Assembly (NCBI RefSeq): GCF_002872255.1
Contig: NZ_NIPR01000052.1
Location: 124,001 to 188,000 of the forward strand
Reading direction: 5' to 3'
Length of the DNA stretch: 64,000 bases
Origin: Companilactobacillus nuruki
Lineage (GTDB): Bacteria; Bacillota; Bacilli; Lactobacillales; Lactobacillaceae
Below, piece by piece: positions 53,579 through 62,362 of this stretch; position 1 is the stretch's first letter, and each line of letters starts with the position of its first letter. The translations under genes were made by a program, and so were the position numbers. The notes under the pieces were generated by a model. It was not told the DNA's origin. It saw only the letters and a list, made by a program, of their open reading frames with translations, and searched no databases.

Positions 53579-55228
53579 TTATTTATTCTCTAACATCACA
53601 GATTCGTAAGGTCTTAAAGTTACTGAACCATTATCAAGCTTAATATCTTGATAATTCCCCAACAGTAAATCAAAACCATTCCTAACAGTCCGCGTTTGTT
53701 TCTTGTCAGTAAAATTAGCCATTACCAAAATTTTACCCTTATCATCGTATCTTTCATAGCTGTAAACGCTATTATCCTTAGAATCAAGCAATTTATATTT
53801 TCCATCAGTTAATAATGCTTTATTTTTACGTAGAAAAATCAATGCTTTATAAAAATCAAAAACATTATTTTTCATCTTTAAAACCTTTTCAACTGAATAA
53901 TCATCATGATGAACTGGTTTCAACCACGGCTGACCAGTTGTAAATCCATAATATTTACTAGAATTCCATTGCATTGGTAACCGCGAATTTTCCCGTGATT
54001 TTTGTTGTAAGATTTTGATGGCATGTTCTTTTTCCACACCATTATCAATCAATTCATTATAGGCATTGATTGATTCATGATCCTTATACTGGCTAATATC
54101 ATTAAAATAGGCATTCTTCATCGCAATTTCATCTCCTTGGTAAATATAAGGAGTTCCTTGCAAACCAAACTCAACCATTGCTAATAACTTGGCGGACTCA
54201 TTCCGATATTCATTATCATTTGTAAACCTAGAGATAGCACGTGGTTGATCATGATTATTCCAAAAGAGAGCATTCCATCCCCCTTGATGATTCATTTTAA
54301 CTTGCCAGTCACTTAAAATCTTTGTTAAATCGGTTAATTTATAATGACCTAATGTCCACTTATTACCACCTGTATAGTCCACCTTCACATGATGAAAAGT
54401 GAACGCCATTGATAGTTCCTCACGTTGAGGATTAGTGTACTTAACTGCCTCTGAAACTGGCGTAGATGATAACTCACCAACTGTCACAAAATTATTAGGA
54501 CCAAAGACCTTTTCATACATTTCATGAATATACTCATGAACATGTGGGCCATTGGTATAAAAATTACGACCATCATCTAGTGGTGTTTCAAAAGTATCAT
54601 TAGGTAAATTTTTATCTTTAGAAATATTATTGATAACATCCAGACGGAAGCCATCAATTCCTTTTGTTGCCCAAAATTTCAGCATTTCAAAAATCTTATT
54701 TCGTAACTTTTCATTTCGCCAATTCAAATCAGGCATTGTCACATCATATAAGTGTAAGTAATATTGATTCAATTCAGGAACGTATTTCCAAGCACTACCA
54801 CTAAACTTTGAAACCCAATTATTGGGTTCATGGCCATCAACAGGATCACGCCAAATATAGAAATCATGATAGGGATTGTTTTTACTCTTTAAAGCTTCTT
54901 GAAACCATTGATTCTCATTTGAAGTATGATTCAAAACCATATCCATGATAATCTTAATTCCACGCTTATGTGCCTCATTTAATAATCTTTCAAAATCATC
55001 CATCGTTCCAAAAACTGGGTCAATCTGATAATAATCAGCTATATCATAACCATTATCATTCCCTGGTGAACGATACATTGGCGTCAACCAGATCAAACCA
55101 ATTCCAAGTTTTTTTAAATAATCCAAACGGGAAATGATACCATTAATATCACCAATACCATCTCCATTGGAATCTTGAAAACTTCGTGGATAGATTTGAT
55201 ACACAGTTTCTTTTTGCCATTCCTTCAT
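53579..55228 (-). CDS. treC: trehalose-6-phosphate hydrolase (alpha,alpha-phosphotrehalase)
   Basis: 549-residue GH13 enzyme that splits trehalose 6-phosphate into glucose and glucose 6-phosphate. Catalytic residues are the Asp nucleophile in GFRLDVINN, the acid Glu in TVGELSS, and Asp in WNNHDQPR. FTFHHVKVDY and FYTNGPHVHEYIHEMYEKVF are characteristic of TreC rather than oligo-1,6-glucosidase. GAGGAG precedes the ATG. treR follows. A PTS that supplies the substrate is not adjacent. Confidence 0.85.
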   Translation of the reverse strand: MKEWQKETVYQIYPRSFQDSNGDGIGDINGIISRLDYLKKLGIGLIWLTPMYRSPGNDNGYDIADYYQIDPVFGTMDDFERLLNEAHKRGIKIIMDMVLNHTSNENQWFQEALKSKNNPYHDFYIWRDPVDGHEPNNWVSKFSGSAWKYVPELNQYYLHLYDVTMPDLNWRNEKLRNKIFEMLKFWATKGIDGFRLDVINNISKDKNLPNDTFETPLDDGRNFYTNGPHVHEYIHEMYEKVFGPNNFVTVGELSSTPVSEAVKYTNPQREELSMAFTFHHVKVDYTGGNKWTLGHYKLTDLTKILSDWQVKMNHQGGWNALFWNNHDQPRAISRFTNDNEYRNESAKLLAMVEFGLQGTPYIYQGDEIAMKNAYFNDISQYKDHESINAYNELIDNGVEKEHAIKILQQKSRENSRLPMQWNSSKYYGFTTGQPWLKPVHHDDYSVEKVLKMKNNVFDFYKALIFLRKNKALLTDGKYKLLDSKDNSVYSYERYDDKGKILVMANFTDKKQTRTVRNGFDLLLGNYQDIKLDNGSVTLRPYESVMLENK

Positions 55229-55282
55229 TTAAGTTAATGCTCCTCATTATAATTAATAATTAAGTCTTGTTAACGCCGTAAG

Positions 55283-55309
55283 TTTATAGCATGTTTAGAC
55301 AACTGTCAA
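55283..55309 (-). promoter_or_regulatory. treC promoter candidate
   Basis: TTGACA (55304-55309), a short 15-base spacer and TATAAA (55283-55288); the spacer contains TTGTCTAAACAT, a possible operator half-palindrome. Confidence 0.4.
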
Positions 55310-55411
55310 TCTATTGAAAATTTAAAAAAATCAAAAAAAACGCTTACCATCATTATAAACTATTGTCAGACAAGCATTCATCTTCTAATCAAATTTTTTA
55401 AAATTATAAAA

Positions 55412-55458
55412 AAAATCCCATTTAACAATCATTTAAAATGATCGCTAAATGGGATTTT
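55412..55458. terminator. bidirectional hairpin downstream of the ABC exporter genes
   Basis: Arms AAAATCCCATTTA and TAAATGGGATTTT with T-rich ends. Ends the exporter operon on the minus strand. Confidence 0.75.
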
Positions 55459-55475
55459 ATTCAAAATGTATTTTA

Positions 55476-57206
55476 TTACTTAGTAAATTGACTATTATAC
55501 ATATTGCTATAAAAACCATTAGCTAACATCAATTCATCATGAGTTCCACGTTCAATTATTTCACCATCTTTAACAACCAAAATCAAATCAGCATTTTTAA
55601 TAGTTGAAAGACGATGGGCGATGACAAATGAGGTTCTATTCGTCATTAACACGTCCATTGCTTTTTGAATTTGTTCTTCTGTTCTGGTATCAACTGAACT
55701 GGTTGCTTCATCCAAAATCAGCATAGGAGCATTTCTAATCAAAGCCCGAGCAATTGTCAAAAGTTGTTTTTGCCCAACTGACAGACTTACTGAATCATCT
55801 AATATAGTATCGTATCCCTTTGGCAAGGTTTCAATAAAGTGATCCAAACCAACAGCCTTGGTAGCAGATTTTATTTGTTCATCAGTTACATTGGCTTGAT
55901 TATAAACTAAGTTATTTCTAACAGTATCCTCAAATAGCCAGGCCTCTTGTAGAACCATATCAAATTGATTTCTAACCTCAGAACGTTTCATATCTTTAAT
56001 ATCAACGCCATCAATCATAATCTTCCCACTATTTATGTCGTAGAATCTCATTAATAGATTAACGGTGGTAGTCTTACCAGAGCCAGTAGGTCCTACAATA
56101 GCAACTTTTTGACCAGCTTGTGCCTTGAGTGAGAAATTTTTAATGATTTTTTGACCAGGTAGATAACCAAATTCTACGTTATCAAACTCTACATTACCTT
56201 TAGTACCTGAAATACCCTCCTTTTTATTCTGATCATCAACAACCTCATCTTCATTCAAAAAACCAAAGACTCTTTTCATAGCGGCTTGTGCTGATTGCAA
56301 ACTGGCAAAAGCTTGGGTGATTTGCGATAGTGGTTGTGTAAATAATCTGACATAGATCATAAAGGCAACAATCACACCAATTGTAATATGACCATTAAGA
56401 ACCAAAATAGCTCCTACCACACTGACCATTACATAACCAAAATTTCCAATAAAATTCATTAGTGGTTGCATGATTCCTGAAAGAAATTGAGATTTCCAAA
56501 CATTTTCTTGCAGATCATCATTCAACTCTTCAAATTCGACTTTAGCTTGATTGGTATAGTTATAGGTTTTTACCACATCATGTCCAGAATATATTTCTTC
56601 CAAATAGCTTGAAACATCTGCCAATTTATTCTGTTGATTGTTAAAATACTTCTGAGATCTACCAATCAAGAATATTGTTAAAACAAATCCAAATAGTACC
56701 GAAAGTACAGCTGTTATACCCAAAGTAGAATTAGTAGTAAACATCATGACTATACTACCAATTAACAAAGTTATTGCTGATACTAAGATACCTAAACTTT
56801 GATTCAAGGATTGTCCAACTGTATCCAAATCATTAGTTACTCTACTTAAAGTATCGCCTTCGTTATGAGTATCAAAATACTGCAATGGTAGATTATTGAT
56901 TTTTTCAGTAATTTTAGTCCGTAGTTTTTGAGTGAACTTCTGTGTGATAGTTGCCATAATGAAGCCTTGTCCATAAGACAAAACAGCAGCCACAATATAG
57001 ATAATTGAAAGCATCGTTACAATTTGCATAACTTTAGTCAAATTGATATTGCCAATTAATCCTTTTGTAATCAAATCTGTAATTTTACTCAATTGATTAG
57101 GACCAATAATGGTTAAAATACTACCCGCCATTGCAAAAATGACGGCTATTATTAATGGCACAAAATATTCTGAGCCGTATTTCTTAATTCCGTCTAATAC
57201 CTTCAT
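55476..57206 (-). CDS. heterodimeric ABC exporter, second subunit
   Basis: 576 residues, a six-helix membrane domain fused to an ATPase domain, of the YheH/LmrD type. Walker A GPTGSGKTT, signature SVSLSVGQKQ (variant of LSGGQ) and Walker B MLILDEATSSVD. The start overlaps the first subunit by four bases (ATGA). With the partner it forms a multidrug-type exporter. Substrate unknown. Confidence 0.92.
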   Translation of the reverse strand: MKVLDGIKKYGSEYFVPLIIAVIFAMAGSILTIIGPNQLSKITDLITKGLIGNINLTKVMQIVTMLSIIYIVAAVLSYGQGFIMATITQKFTQKLRTKITEKINNLPLQYFDTHNEGDTLSRVTNDLDTVGQSLNQSLGILVSAITLLIGSIVMMFTTNSTLGITAVLSVLFGFVLTIFLIGRSQKYFNNQQNKLADVSSYLEEIYSGHDVVKTYNYTNQAKVEFEELNDDLQENVWKSQFLSGIMQPLMNFIGNFGYVMVSVVGAILVLNGHITIGVIVAFMIYVRLFTQPLSQITQAFASLQSAQAAMKRVFGFLNEDEVVDDQNKKEGISGTKGNVEFDNVEFGYLPGQKIIKNFSLKAQAGQKVAIVGPTGSGKTTTVNLLMRFYDINSGKIMIDGVDIKDMKRSEVRNQFDMVLQEAWLFEDTVRNNLVYNQANVTDEQIKSATKAVGLDHFIETLPKGYDTILDDSVSLSVGQKQLLTIARALIRNAPMLILDEATSSVDTRTEEQIQKAMDVLMTNRTSFVIAHRLSTIKNADLILVVKDGEIIERGTHDELMLANGFYSNMYNSQFTK

Positions 57207-58966
57207 TCAGCCAGTTCCTCCTTCGATAATTGTGAATAAGCAATTTCTTGATAAACTTCATTATTCTTTAGTAACTCGGTATGTGTACCTTGCCCAACAA
57301 CTTTCCCATTATCTAAGACGATGATTTGATCGGCATCCATTATGGTACTGATTCTCTGAGCAATGATAACTTTTGTAGTTTTTTCAGCATTCTCTTTCAA
57401 AGCCGTTCTCAATTTCTTATCAGTTTCATAATCTAAGGCAGAGAATGAATCATCGAATAAGAGAATCTCTGGTTTCCTAGCAATGGCCCTAGCGATGGCT
57501 AACCGCTGTTTTTGACCACCAGAAAAATTATCACCATGTTGAGCTACTTTGGAATCAAGCTGTTGATCCTTTTGTTCAACAAAATCTCTTGACTGAGCAA
57601 CATCTAAAGCTTGATAGAGGTCTTTATCAGATTTTTCAGAATTATCTGTCGAGCCAAAATCAATATTCGAACGAATCGAACCACTGAATAACACTGCTTT
57701 TTGAGGTATATAGCCTAATTTATTATTCAAATCGCTAGTTGAATAATTTCTTACATCAATTCCATCTACCAAAACCTCACCTTTAGTTGTGTCATAAAGT
57801 CTGGGTATTAAATTCATAGCAGTTGACTTACCACTACCAGTCGAGCCAATAAAAGCAATCGTTTGACCCTGTTTAGCTTTAAAACTCAAATTATGAACGG
57901 CGTCTGCTTCTGCACCAGGATATCTGAAATCAACATTCTTAAATTCCAAGGTTCCCTCTTCATCCACTTTCTTTAATGTTTCTGTTTTCATTTTAATAGA
58001 TGGATTTACATCCAAAACTTCGTTAATTCTAGACACAGATACTGTTACACGTGGTAGTAAAATGAAAATAATCGAAAGTAATAAGAAACCTAGAATAACC
58101 TGCATAGCATACGAAGAGAAAACAATCATATTACTAAATAAAGTTAATCTGGCTGTTCCAGTCGTGGCCTGATTAATAATAACGGCTCCTATAGCATAAA
58201 CCGCCAATGTTAAAGCACTAGAAATAAAACTCATTCCTGGATTCATCAAAGCCAAAACCCGATTAGCAAATAAATTAGTATCGGTTAAATCCTTATTTGC
58301 TTTATCAAATTTATTATTTTGATAATCTTCAGCATTATAAGCATGAACAACTCTAATACCTGATAAATTTTCACGTGTTACTAAGTTCAAACGATCCGTT
58401 AAACTCTGAACCATTTTGAACTTTGGTTGAACCATTAGAAGTATAAAAGTTAACATAACTATCAAAATGACTACTGCTACAGCAGTAGCAGTGGTCCATT
58501 GCCAACCCTTATTAGCAATTTTGGTAATAGCCCAAACAGCTGTGATGGGAGCCTTAATGATAACTTGCAATCCCATAGCAATAAATTGTTGTAGTTGGGT
58601 CAAATCATTAGTTGATCTTGTTAAAAGACTTGATACAGAAAATTTCTTGATATCCTGAGTTGAATAATCCATCACTTGATTAAAAACATCTTTTCGCAAT
58701 CGAGCTGTAAATCCTGCAGCCACATGTGCCGCAAAATAACCAACTATAATAGAAGCTATGGCACTTAAAATTGAGAATAAGATCATCATCATCCCTGGTT
58801 GCAAAATTTGATTGATCGTAGTTCCCTGTTGTTCCAATTTTTCAGTGATGGTAGACATATAGCTAGGAATTTCCAACTCTAACCAAACTTGTAGGATAAT
58901 GAAAATCAAACTTGTGCCAATCATTGCATATTCTTTTCTATTCAATCGTTTAAATAATTTGAACAT
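57203..58966 (-). CDS. heterodimeric ABC exporter, first subunit
   Basis: 587 residues, same fused architecture: Walker A GSTGSGKST, signature NFSGGQKQR, Walker B LLFDDSFSALD. The catalytic Glu after Walker B is Asp (FDDSFSALD), as commonly seen in the degenerate half of heterodimeric exporters, so this subunit probably forms the weak ATP site. GAGGAGG precedes the ATG. The palindrome at 58980-58997 sits just before it and after marR. Confidence 0.92.
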   Translation of the reverse strand: MFKLFKRLNRKEYAMIGTSLIFIILQVWLELEIPSYMSTITEKLEQQGTTINQILQPGMMMILFSILSAIASIIVGYFAAHVAAGFTARLRKDVFNQVMDYSTQDIKKFSVSSLLTRSTNDLTQLQQFIAMGLQVIIKAPITAVWAITKIANKGWQWTTATAVAVVILIVMLTFILLMVQPKFKMVQSLTDRLNLVTRENLSGIRVVHAYNAEDYQNNKFDKANKDLTDTNLFANRVLALMNPGMSFISSALTLAVYAIGAVIINQATTGTARLTLFSNMIVFSSYAMQVILGFLLLSIIFILLPRVTVSVSRINEVLDVNPSIKMKTETLKKVDEEGTLEFKNVDFRYPGAEADAVHNLSFKAKQGQTIAFIGSTGSGKSTAMNLIPRLYDTTKGEVLVDGIDVRNYSTSDLNNKLGYIPQKAVLFSGSIRSNIDFGSTDNSEKSDKDLYQALDVAQSRDFVEQKDQQLDSKVAQHGDNFSGGQKQRLAIARAIARKPEILLFDDSFSALDYETDKKLRTALKENAEKTTKVIIAQRISTIMDADQIIVLDNGKVVGQGTHTELLKNNEVYQEIAYSQLSKEELAE

Positions 58967-58979
58967 TTATTTCCTCCTC

Positions 58980-58997
58980 TAGTTCGCATGCGAACTA
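58980..58997. promoter_or_regulatory. MarR operator copy 1 (between marR and exporter genes)
   Basis: TAGTTCGCATGCGAACTA, perfect 18-bp palindrome in the 46-bp gap after marR. Matches the site at 59492-59509 at 16 of 18 positions. Confidence 0.65.
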
Positions 58998-59012
58998 TAG
59001 CTATAAAAAATA

Positions 59013-59477
59013 CTACTTCGTATTTTTTTTAATTTGATTTAACACTTTAAAGAAAACTTTTAACTCATCAGGATCAATTCCTCTTCGTAAAGCCTCTTCT
59101 GTTTTAGTAGCCTGTTTATCAATTTCATACATAACATCCATAGCATGACTGGTCAGATTCAAACATTTTACCCTTGCATCTTCAGCAGATGGCGAAGTAT
59201 AGACTAGTCCGTTCTTTACCATTCGATTAACCAAACCACTAGCAGTTGACTTACTGATAAACATAGCCTTTTCAAAGTCTTTTTGAATGATTTGTTTATC
59301 TCTATTGGTATACATAAAACCAATGGCCATTCCTTGCAAACGAGATACTTGATCTTTACGTCCATCATTTTCAAACTCATGCTTCATAAATTTTTCATCA
59401 TGATGATGAATATAATGAGAAATATGTAGTGACAAATTTCGTATATTATAAACAATCGTTTCCTTTGCATCAAACAT
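59013..59477 (-). CDS. MarR-family regulator of the ABC exporter
   Basis: 154 residues. Winged helix with AMFISKSTASGLVNRMVKNGLV as the reading segment and SPSAEDARVKCLNL as the wing. The ATG at 59477 is preferred, with GAGGTGA upstream; a longer frame begins 21 codons earlier across the promoter. It is first in the operon with the exporter pair, and two copies of a palindrome lie at its promoter and before the exporter genes, pointing to autoregulation and control of efflux. Confidence 0.9.
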   Translation of the reverse strand: MFDAKETIVYNIRNLSLHISHYIHHHDEKFMKHEFENDGRKDQVSRLQGMAIGFMYTNRDKQIIQKDFEKAMFISKSTASGLVNRMVKNGLVYTSPSAEDARVKCLNLTSHAMDVMYEIDKQATKTEEALRRGIDPDELKVFFKVLNQIKKNTK

Positions 59478-59491
59478 TGTTTTCACCTCAT

Positions 59492-59537
59492 TTGTTCGTA
59501 TGCGAACTATATTAATCTTTCTATAAACTAAAGTCAA
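59492..59537 (-). promoter_or_regulatory. marR promoter and operator copy 2
   Basis: TTGACT (59532-59537), 17-base spacer, TAATAT (59509-59514), then the palindrome-like TAGTTCGCATACGAACAA (minus strand; 59492-59509) at the transcription start. Confidence 0.6.
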
Positions 59538-59622
59538 CATATTTTTTTAAACAAAACAGTTTACACTGACTAAATAATAGTTTATTATTCATATTCTAAT
59601 TAAGGATTTGGAGATAAAAATA

Positions 59623-60165
59623 ATGCGTCAAATTAAAACGGATAGATTAATCATACGTCCAATTCAAACACAGGACCATGATGACTTACAGAAAATTTTA
59701 TTAGACCCTGAGGTGGTACGTTACACCAGATATCGTAATATACAAACCCCAGATAATTACGATCTTATTTTTAGAAATCATTTCTTGGATACCCCATACA
59801 CTTTTGGGATCGAAACCAAGGAAGACCATAAATTCATTGGTTTTTATGAATTTCATCCTGAAAATGATACCGGAATTTTAACCTATGCATTGTCGCAAAA
59901 TACTTGGGGAAAAGGTTATGTTGCCGAGGTCGGTACAGCTATGATGACTTATGGATTTGAGGTTTTAGGTTTCAATCGCATTGAAGCTCATTATGCTAGT
60001 CTTAATCCCCGTTCGGGACGTGTAATGAAAAAAATGGGTATGCATGATCTAGGTTCAATTAGCTCCTCTGTTTCCCCACATACTGATAAGGTACGTGAGG
60101 TCATGGCATACGAACTAACCAAAGAAAATTGGTTTTTAAATAATAGTAAAGAACAAGCCGTTTAA
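59623..60165 (+). CDS. RimJ/RimL-type GNAT acetyltransferase
   Basis: 180 residues. TDRLIIRPIQTQDHDDLQKIL and LSQNTWGKGYVAEVGTAMMTYGFEVLGFNRIEAHYASLN are the family's substrate and acetyl-CoA segments. RSGRVMKKMGM follows. Acts on an amine, probably a protein N-terminus or small molecule. The ATG at 59623 has GGAG nine bases upstream; a TTG five codons earlier lacks spacing. Divergent from marR. Confidence 0.88.
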   Translation: MRQIKTDRLIIRPIQTQDHDDLQKILLDPEVVRYTRYRNIQTPDNYDLIFRNHFLDTPYTFGIETKEDHKFIGFYEFHPENDTGILTYALSQNTWGKGYVAEVGTAMMTYGFEVLGFNRIEAHYASLNPRSGRVMKKMGMHDLGSISSSVSPHTDKVREVMAYELTKENWFLNNSKEQAV

Positions 60166-60179
60166 AATATTAAAGACAA

Positions 60180-60215
60180 AAGGGGACCTGACATGATAGT
60201 CAGGCCCTCTTTTTA
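60180..60215. terminator. terminator between GNAT and relP-like genes
   Basis: Arms AGGGGACCTGAC and GTCAGGCCCTCT followed by five T on the plus strand. Confidence 0.8.
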
Positions 60216-60221
60216 CTGTAT

Positions 60222-60905
60222 TTAAATTAAATCTTTATGAATCTTTTGCATACCACGTTCAATTTGTTCTAATTCAGTGGCGTAACCTTTCAATTGGTCA
60301 CCGTATTTATTAACTAATGAACTATCAACGTCCGTTTTATAACGTAATTTGTGTTCTAAACTGGCCCACATATCCATTCCAATAGTTCTTATTTGAATCT
60401 CAACTGGTACATCGACTGGTCCTTCAGCTTGAAACACCGGAACCTTCACGACCAAGTGTAAGCTACGATAACCACTAGCCTTAGGATTGGCAATATAATC
60501 TTTACGTTTTAATAAAGTAACATCAGTTTGTTTAGTTAATAATTTTTCAACATTATAGATATCATCCAAATAATTAGTAATCACACGAATTCCTGCAATA
60601 TCATAAATATTTTTTTGAATACTTTCAGCAGTTAATTCGTATCCCTTACGGTCAGCCTTTTGTAAGAGACTCTGCATTTCTTTCATTCGCGATTCCATAT
60701 GGTGAATGGGATTATAATCGTAATTCACTTGAAATTCGGAATCTAAGTTTTCCAATTTAGTACTGATTTCTTTTTGTCCAGCTTGATAAAGCTGATACAT
60801 TTTAATCAACTTACTAAGCTCGGCCAAACGAGGACGATTTTCCATATCGCCTAATTGTGACTGCAATTTTCTTAAATTAATAACATTCTGTCTTTCTAAT
60901 ATCAT
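60222..60905 (-). CDS. small alarmone synthetase (RelP/YwaC-like)
   Basis: 227 residues with a synthetase domain and no hydrolase domain. NIYDIAGIRVITNYLDDIY and NPKASGYRSLHLVVKVP mark the GTP and ATP sites, and VEIQIRTIGMDMWASLEHKLRYK is typical of RelP-type enzymes. Makes (p)ppGpp from GTP/GDP and ATP. AAAGGATG precedes the ATG. It begins 24 bases after codA, so it is probably co-transcribed with cytosine deaminase. Confidence 0.88.
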   Translation of the reverse strand: MILERQNVINLRKLQSQLGDMENRPRLAELSKLIKMYQLYQAGQKEISTKLENLDSEFQVNYDYNPIHHMESRMKEMQSLLQKADRKGYELTAESIQKNIYDIAGIRVITNYLDDIYNVEKLLTKQTDVTLLKRKDYIANPKASGYRSLHLVVKVPVFQAEGPVDVPVEIQIRTIGMDMWASLEHKLRYKTDVDSSLVNKYGDQLKGYATELEQIERGMQKIHKDLI

Positions 60906-60929
60906 GCTTACATCCTTTTGGGGAACATT

Positions 60930-62162
60930 TTAAATATATAATTCCGTTTCAGCGGGTTTGGTTTTACCAATAATTTTTCCATTATGAACCGACAATAATA
61001 CTGAGGCACGACGGTTCAAGGCATCATAGAAATTATGTGCATTCAAAAGAACAAAGTTGGCTGGTTTACCAACCTCAATTCCATATTGATCGTCAACTTG
61101 CATTACCTTGGCACCATTAAACGTTATAAATTTATAAGAATCCATAATTTGCTGATGTCCCATCATCTGAGTAGCATGTAACCCCTCAGCCAAAACATCA
61201 AACATATTGCCATTTCCCATTGGATACCAAGGGTCTTTAATATCATCCTCGCCAAAAGCAACATTAATTTCATTTTCAGTCAATTCCTTAACTCTAGTTA
61301 AACCTCGACGTTTAGGATAAGTATCGAATCTTCCGCCAAGATACATGTTAACTAAAGGATTAGAAACAAAGTTCATATTAGACATTTTCAATAAACGCAT
61401 CAACTTATACATATAAGCATCGTTATATGAACCCATAGCGGTCGTGTGTGAGGCAGTTACACGTTCACCGACTCCACTTTCATATGCTAATGTTGCTAAT
61501 GTTTCCAAACTTCTTGAGTTTGGATCATCGATCTCATCTGTATGAGCATCAAACAGCAAGTCATTGTTTTGTGCTAATTCAAAAGCAAAACGAAGCGATT
61601 CAACTGAGTATTCATGATTAAACTCATAATGAGGAATAGCTCCAATTACATCTACTCCCAAATCAACAGCCTTCTGCATCAATTCTTTACCATCAGGATA
61701 AGACATAATACCCTCTTGGGGAAATGCAACTATCTGTAAGGTCATCCAATCTTTCACTGTTTCACGTACATCGATCAATGCCTTCAAAGCTTTCAAAGTT
61801 GGATCGGTAACATCAACGTGTGAACGTACAAATTGAATACCATGGCTAGCTTGCATCTTCAAAGCCAGAATTGCTCTTTTTTTAACATCTTGATAGGTCA
61901 AATCTTTTTTACGTTCAGACCAAATACGTATTCCGTCAAATAAAGTACCATTTTCATTCCATTCAGGTTGACCCGCTGTTAAAGTTGAATCTAAATGAAC
62001 ATGAGGATCAACAAATGGCGGCAATAACAACTTCTCGTGTCCAACAATTACCTCTTCATTCTCATTTGGATCCAAGTGATCAGCTATCTCAATAAATTTA
62101 CCATCTTGGATTCTGACATCCTGTGCAGGATAGTTTTGAATTCTGACTTGCTGCAATAACAT
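60930..62162 (-). CDS. codA: cytosine deaminase-like amidohydrolase
   Basis: 410-residue metal-dependent deaminase; converts cytosine to uracil and ammonia. FVDPHVHLDST, RSHVDVTD and DAHTDEIDDPNSRSLE provide the metal ligands and acid residue. AAAGGGAG precedes the ATG. Divergent from codB across a 200-bp region. Relatives deaminate isoguanine or other bases, but the neighbouring cytosine permease favours cytosine. Confidence 0.88.
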   Translation of the reverse strand: MLLQQVRIQNYPAQDVRIQDGKFIEIADHLDPNENEEVIVGHEKLLLPPFVDPHVHLDSTLTAGQPEWNENGTLFDGIRIWSERKKDLTYQDVKKRAILALKMQASHGIQFVRSHVDVTDPTLKALKALIDVRETVKDWMTLQIVAFPQEGIMSYPDGKELMQKAVDLGVDVIGAIPHYEFNHEYSVESLRFAFELAQNNDLLFDAHTDEIDDPNSRSLETLATLAYESGVGERVTASHTTAMGSYNDAYMYKLMRLLKMSNMNFVSNPLVNMYLGGRFDTYPKRRGLTRVKELTENEINVAFGEDDIKDPWYPMGNGNMFDVLAEGLHATQMMGHQQIMDSYKFITFNGAKVMQVDDQYGIEVGKPANFVLLNAHNFYDALNRRASVLLSVHNGKIIGKTKPAETELYI

Positions 62163-62207
62163 GGCATGCGCTCCCTTTGACTTTTGGTCTAGTATACAAT
62201 TTCTAAG

Positions 62208-62236
62208 TTGACAAGAACAACCATCTAAATTAAAAT
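62208..62236 (+). promoter_or_regulatory. codB promoter
   Basis: TTGACA (62208-62213), 17-base spacer, TAAAAT (62231-62236), ahead of the PyrR-type leader. On the other strand TTGTTC/TATACT near 62188-62217 could serve codA. Confidence 0.55.
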
Positions 62237-62269
62237 TACAACAACATAAATATAAATTTTCTTTTTAAA

Positions 62270-62340
62270 AGCAGTCCAGAGAGACTGACAAAAGAGCGGT
62301 AAATTGTGGACTAGGACTGCTCAAAAGCAGTCCTATTTTA
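62270..62340 (+). promoter_or_regulatory. PyrR-type attenuator of codB
   Basis: AGTCCAGAGAGACTGACAAA (from 62273) matches the PyrR-binding loop (consensus AGUCCNGNGAGGCU), with the anti-antiterminator stem CAGTCC/GACTG. AGCAGTCC (62270-62277) can pair with GGACTGCT (62314-62321), which can otherwise pair with AGCAGTCC (62326-62333) to form the terminator AGGACTGCT-CAAA-AGCAGTCCT. These mutually exclusive folds are the classic pyr-operon switch. The T-run is short (ATTTTA). Confidence 0.75.
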
Positions 62341-62362
62341 CTGTTCAAGATAGGGGTTAAAC

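Noticed and set aside
53579-55228. Oligo-1,6-glucosidase
   Set aside because: The FTFHHVKVDY and GPHVHEYIHEMY segments fit trehalose-6-phosphate hydrolase better, and a TreR-like gene follows.
55250-55350. CcpA (cre) site upstream of treC
   Set aside because: TTACGGCGTTAACA matches only the 3' half of the consensus; three mismatches in the 5' half.
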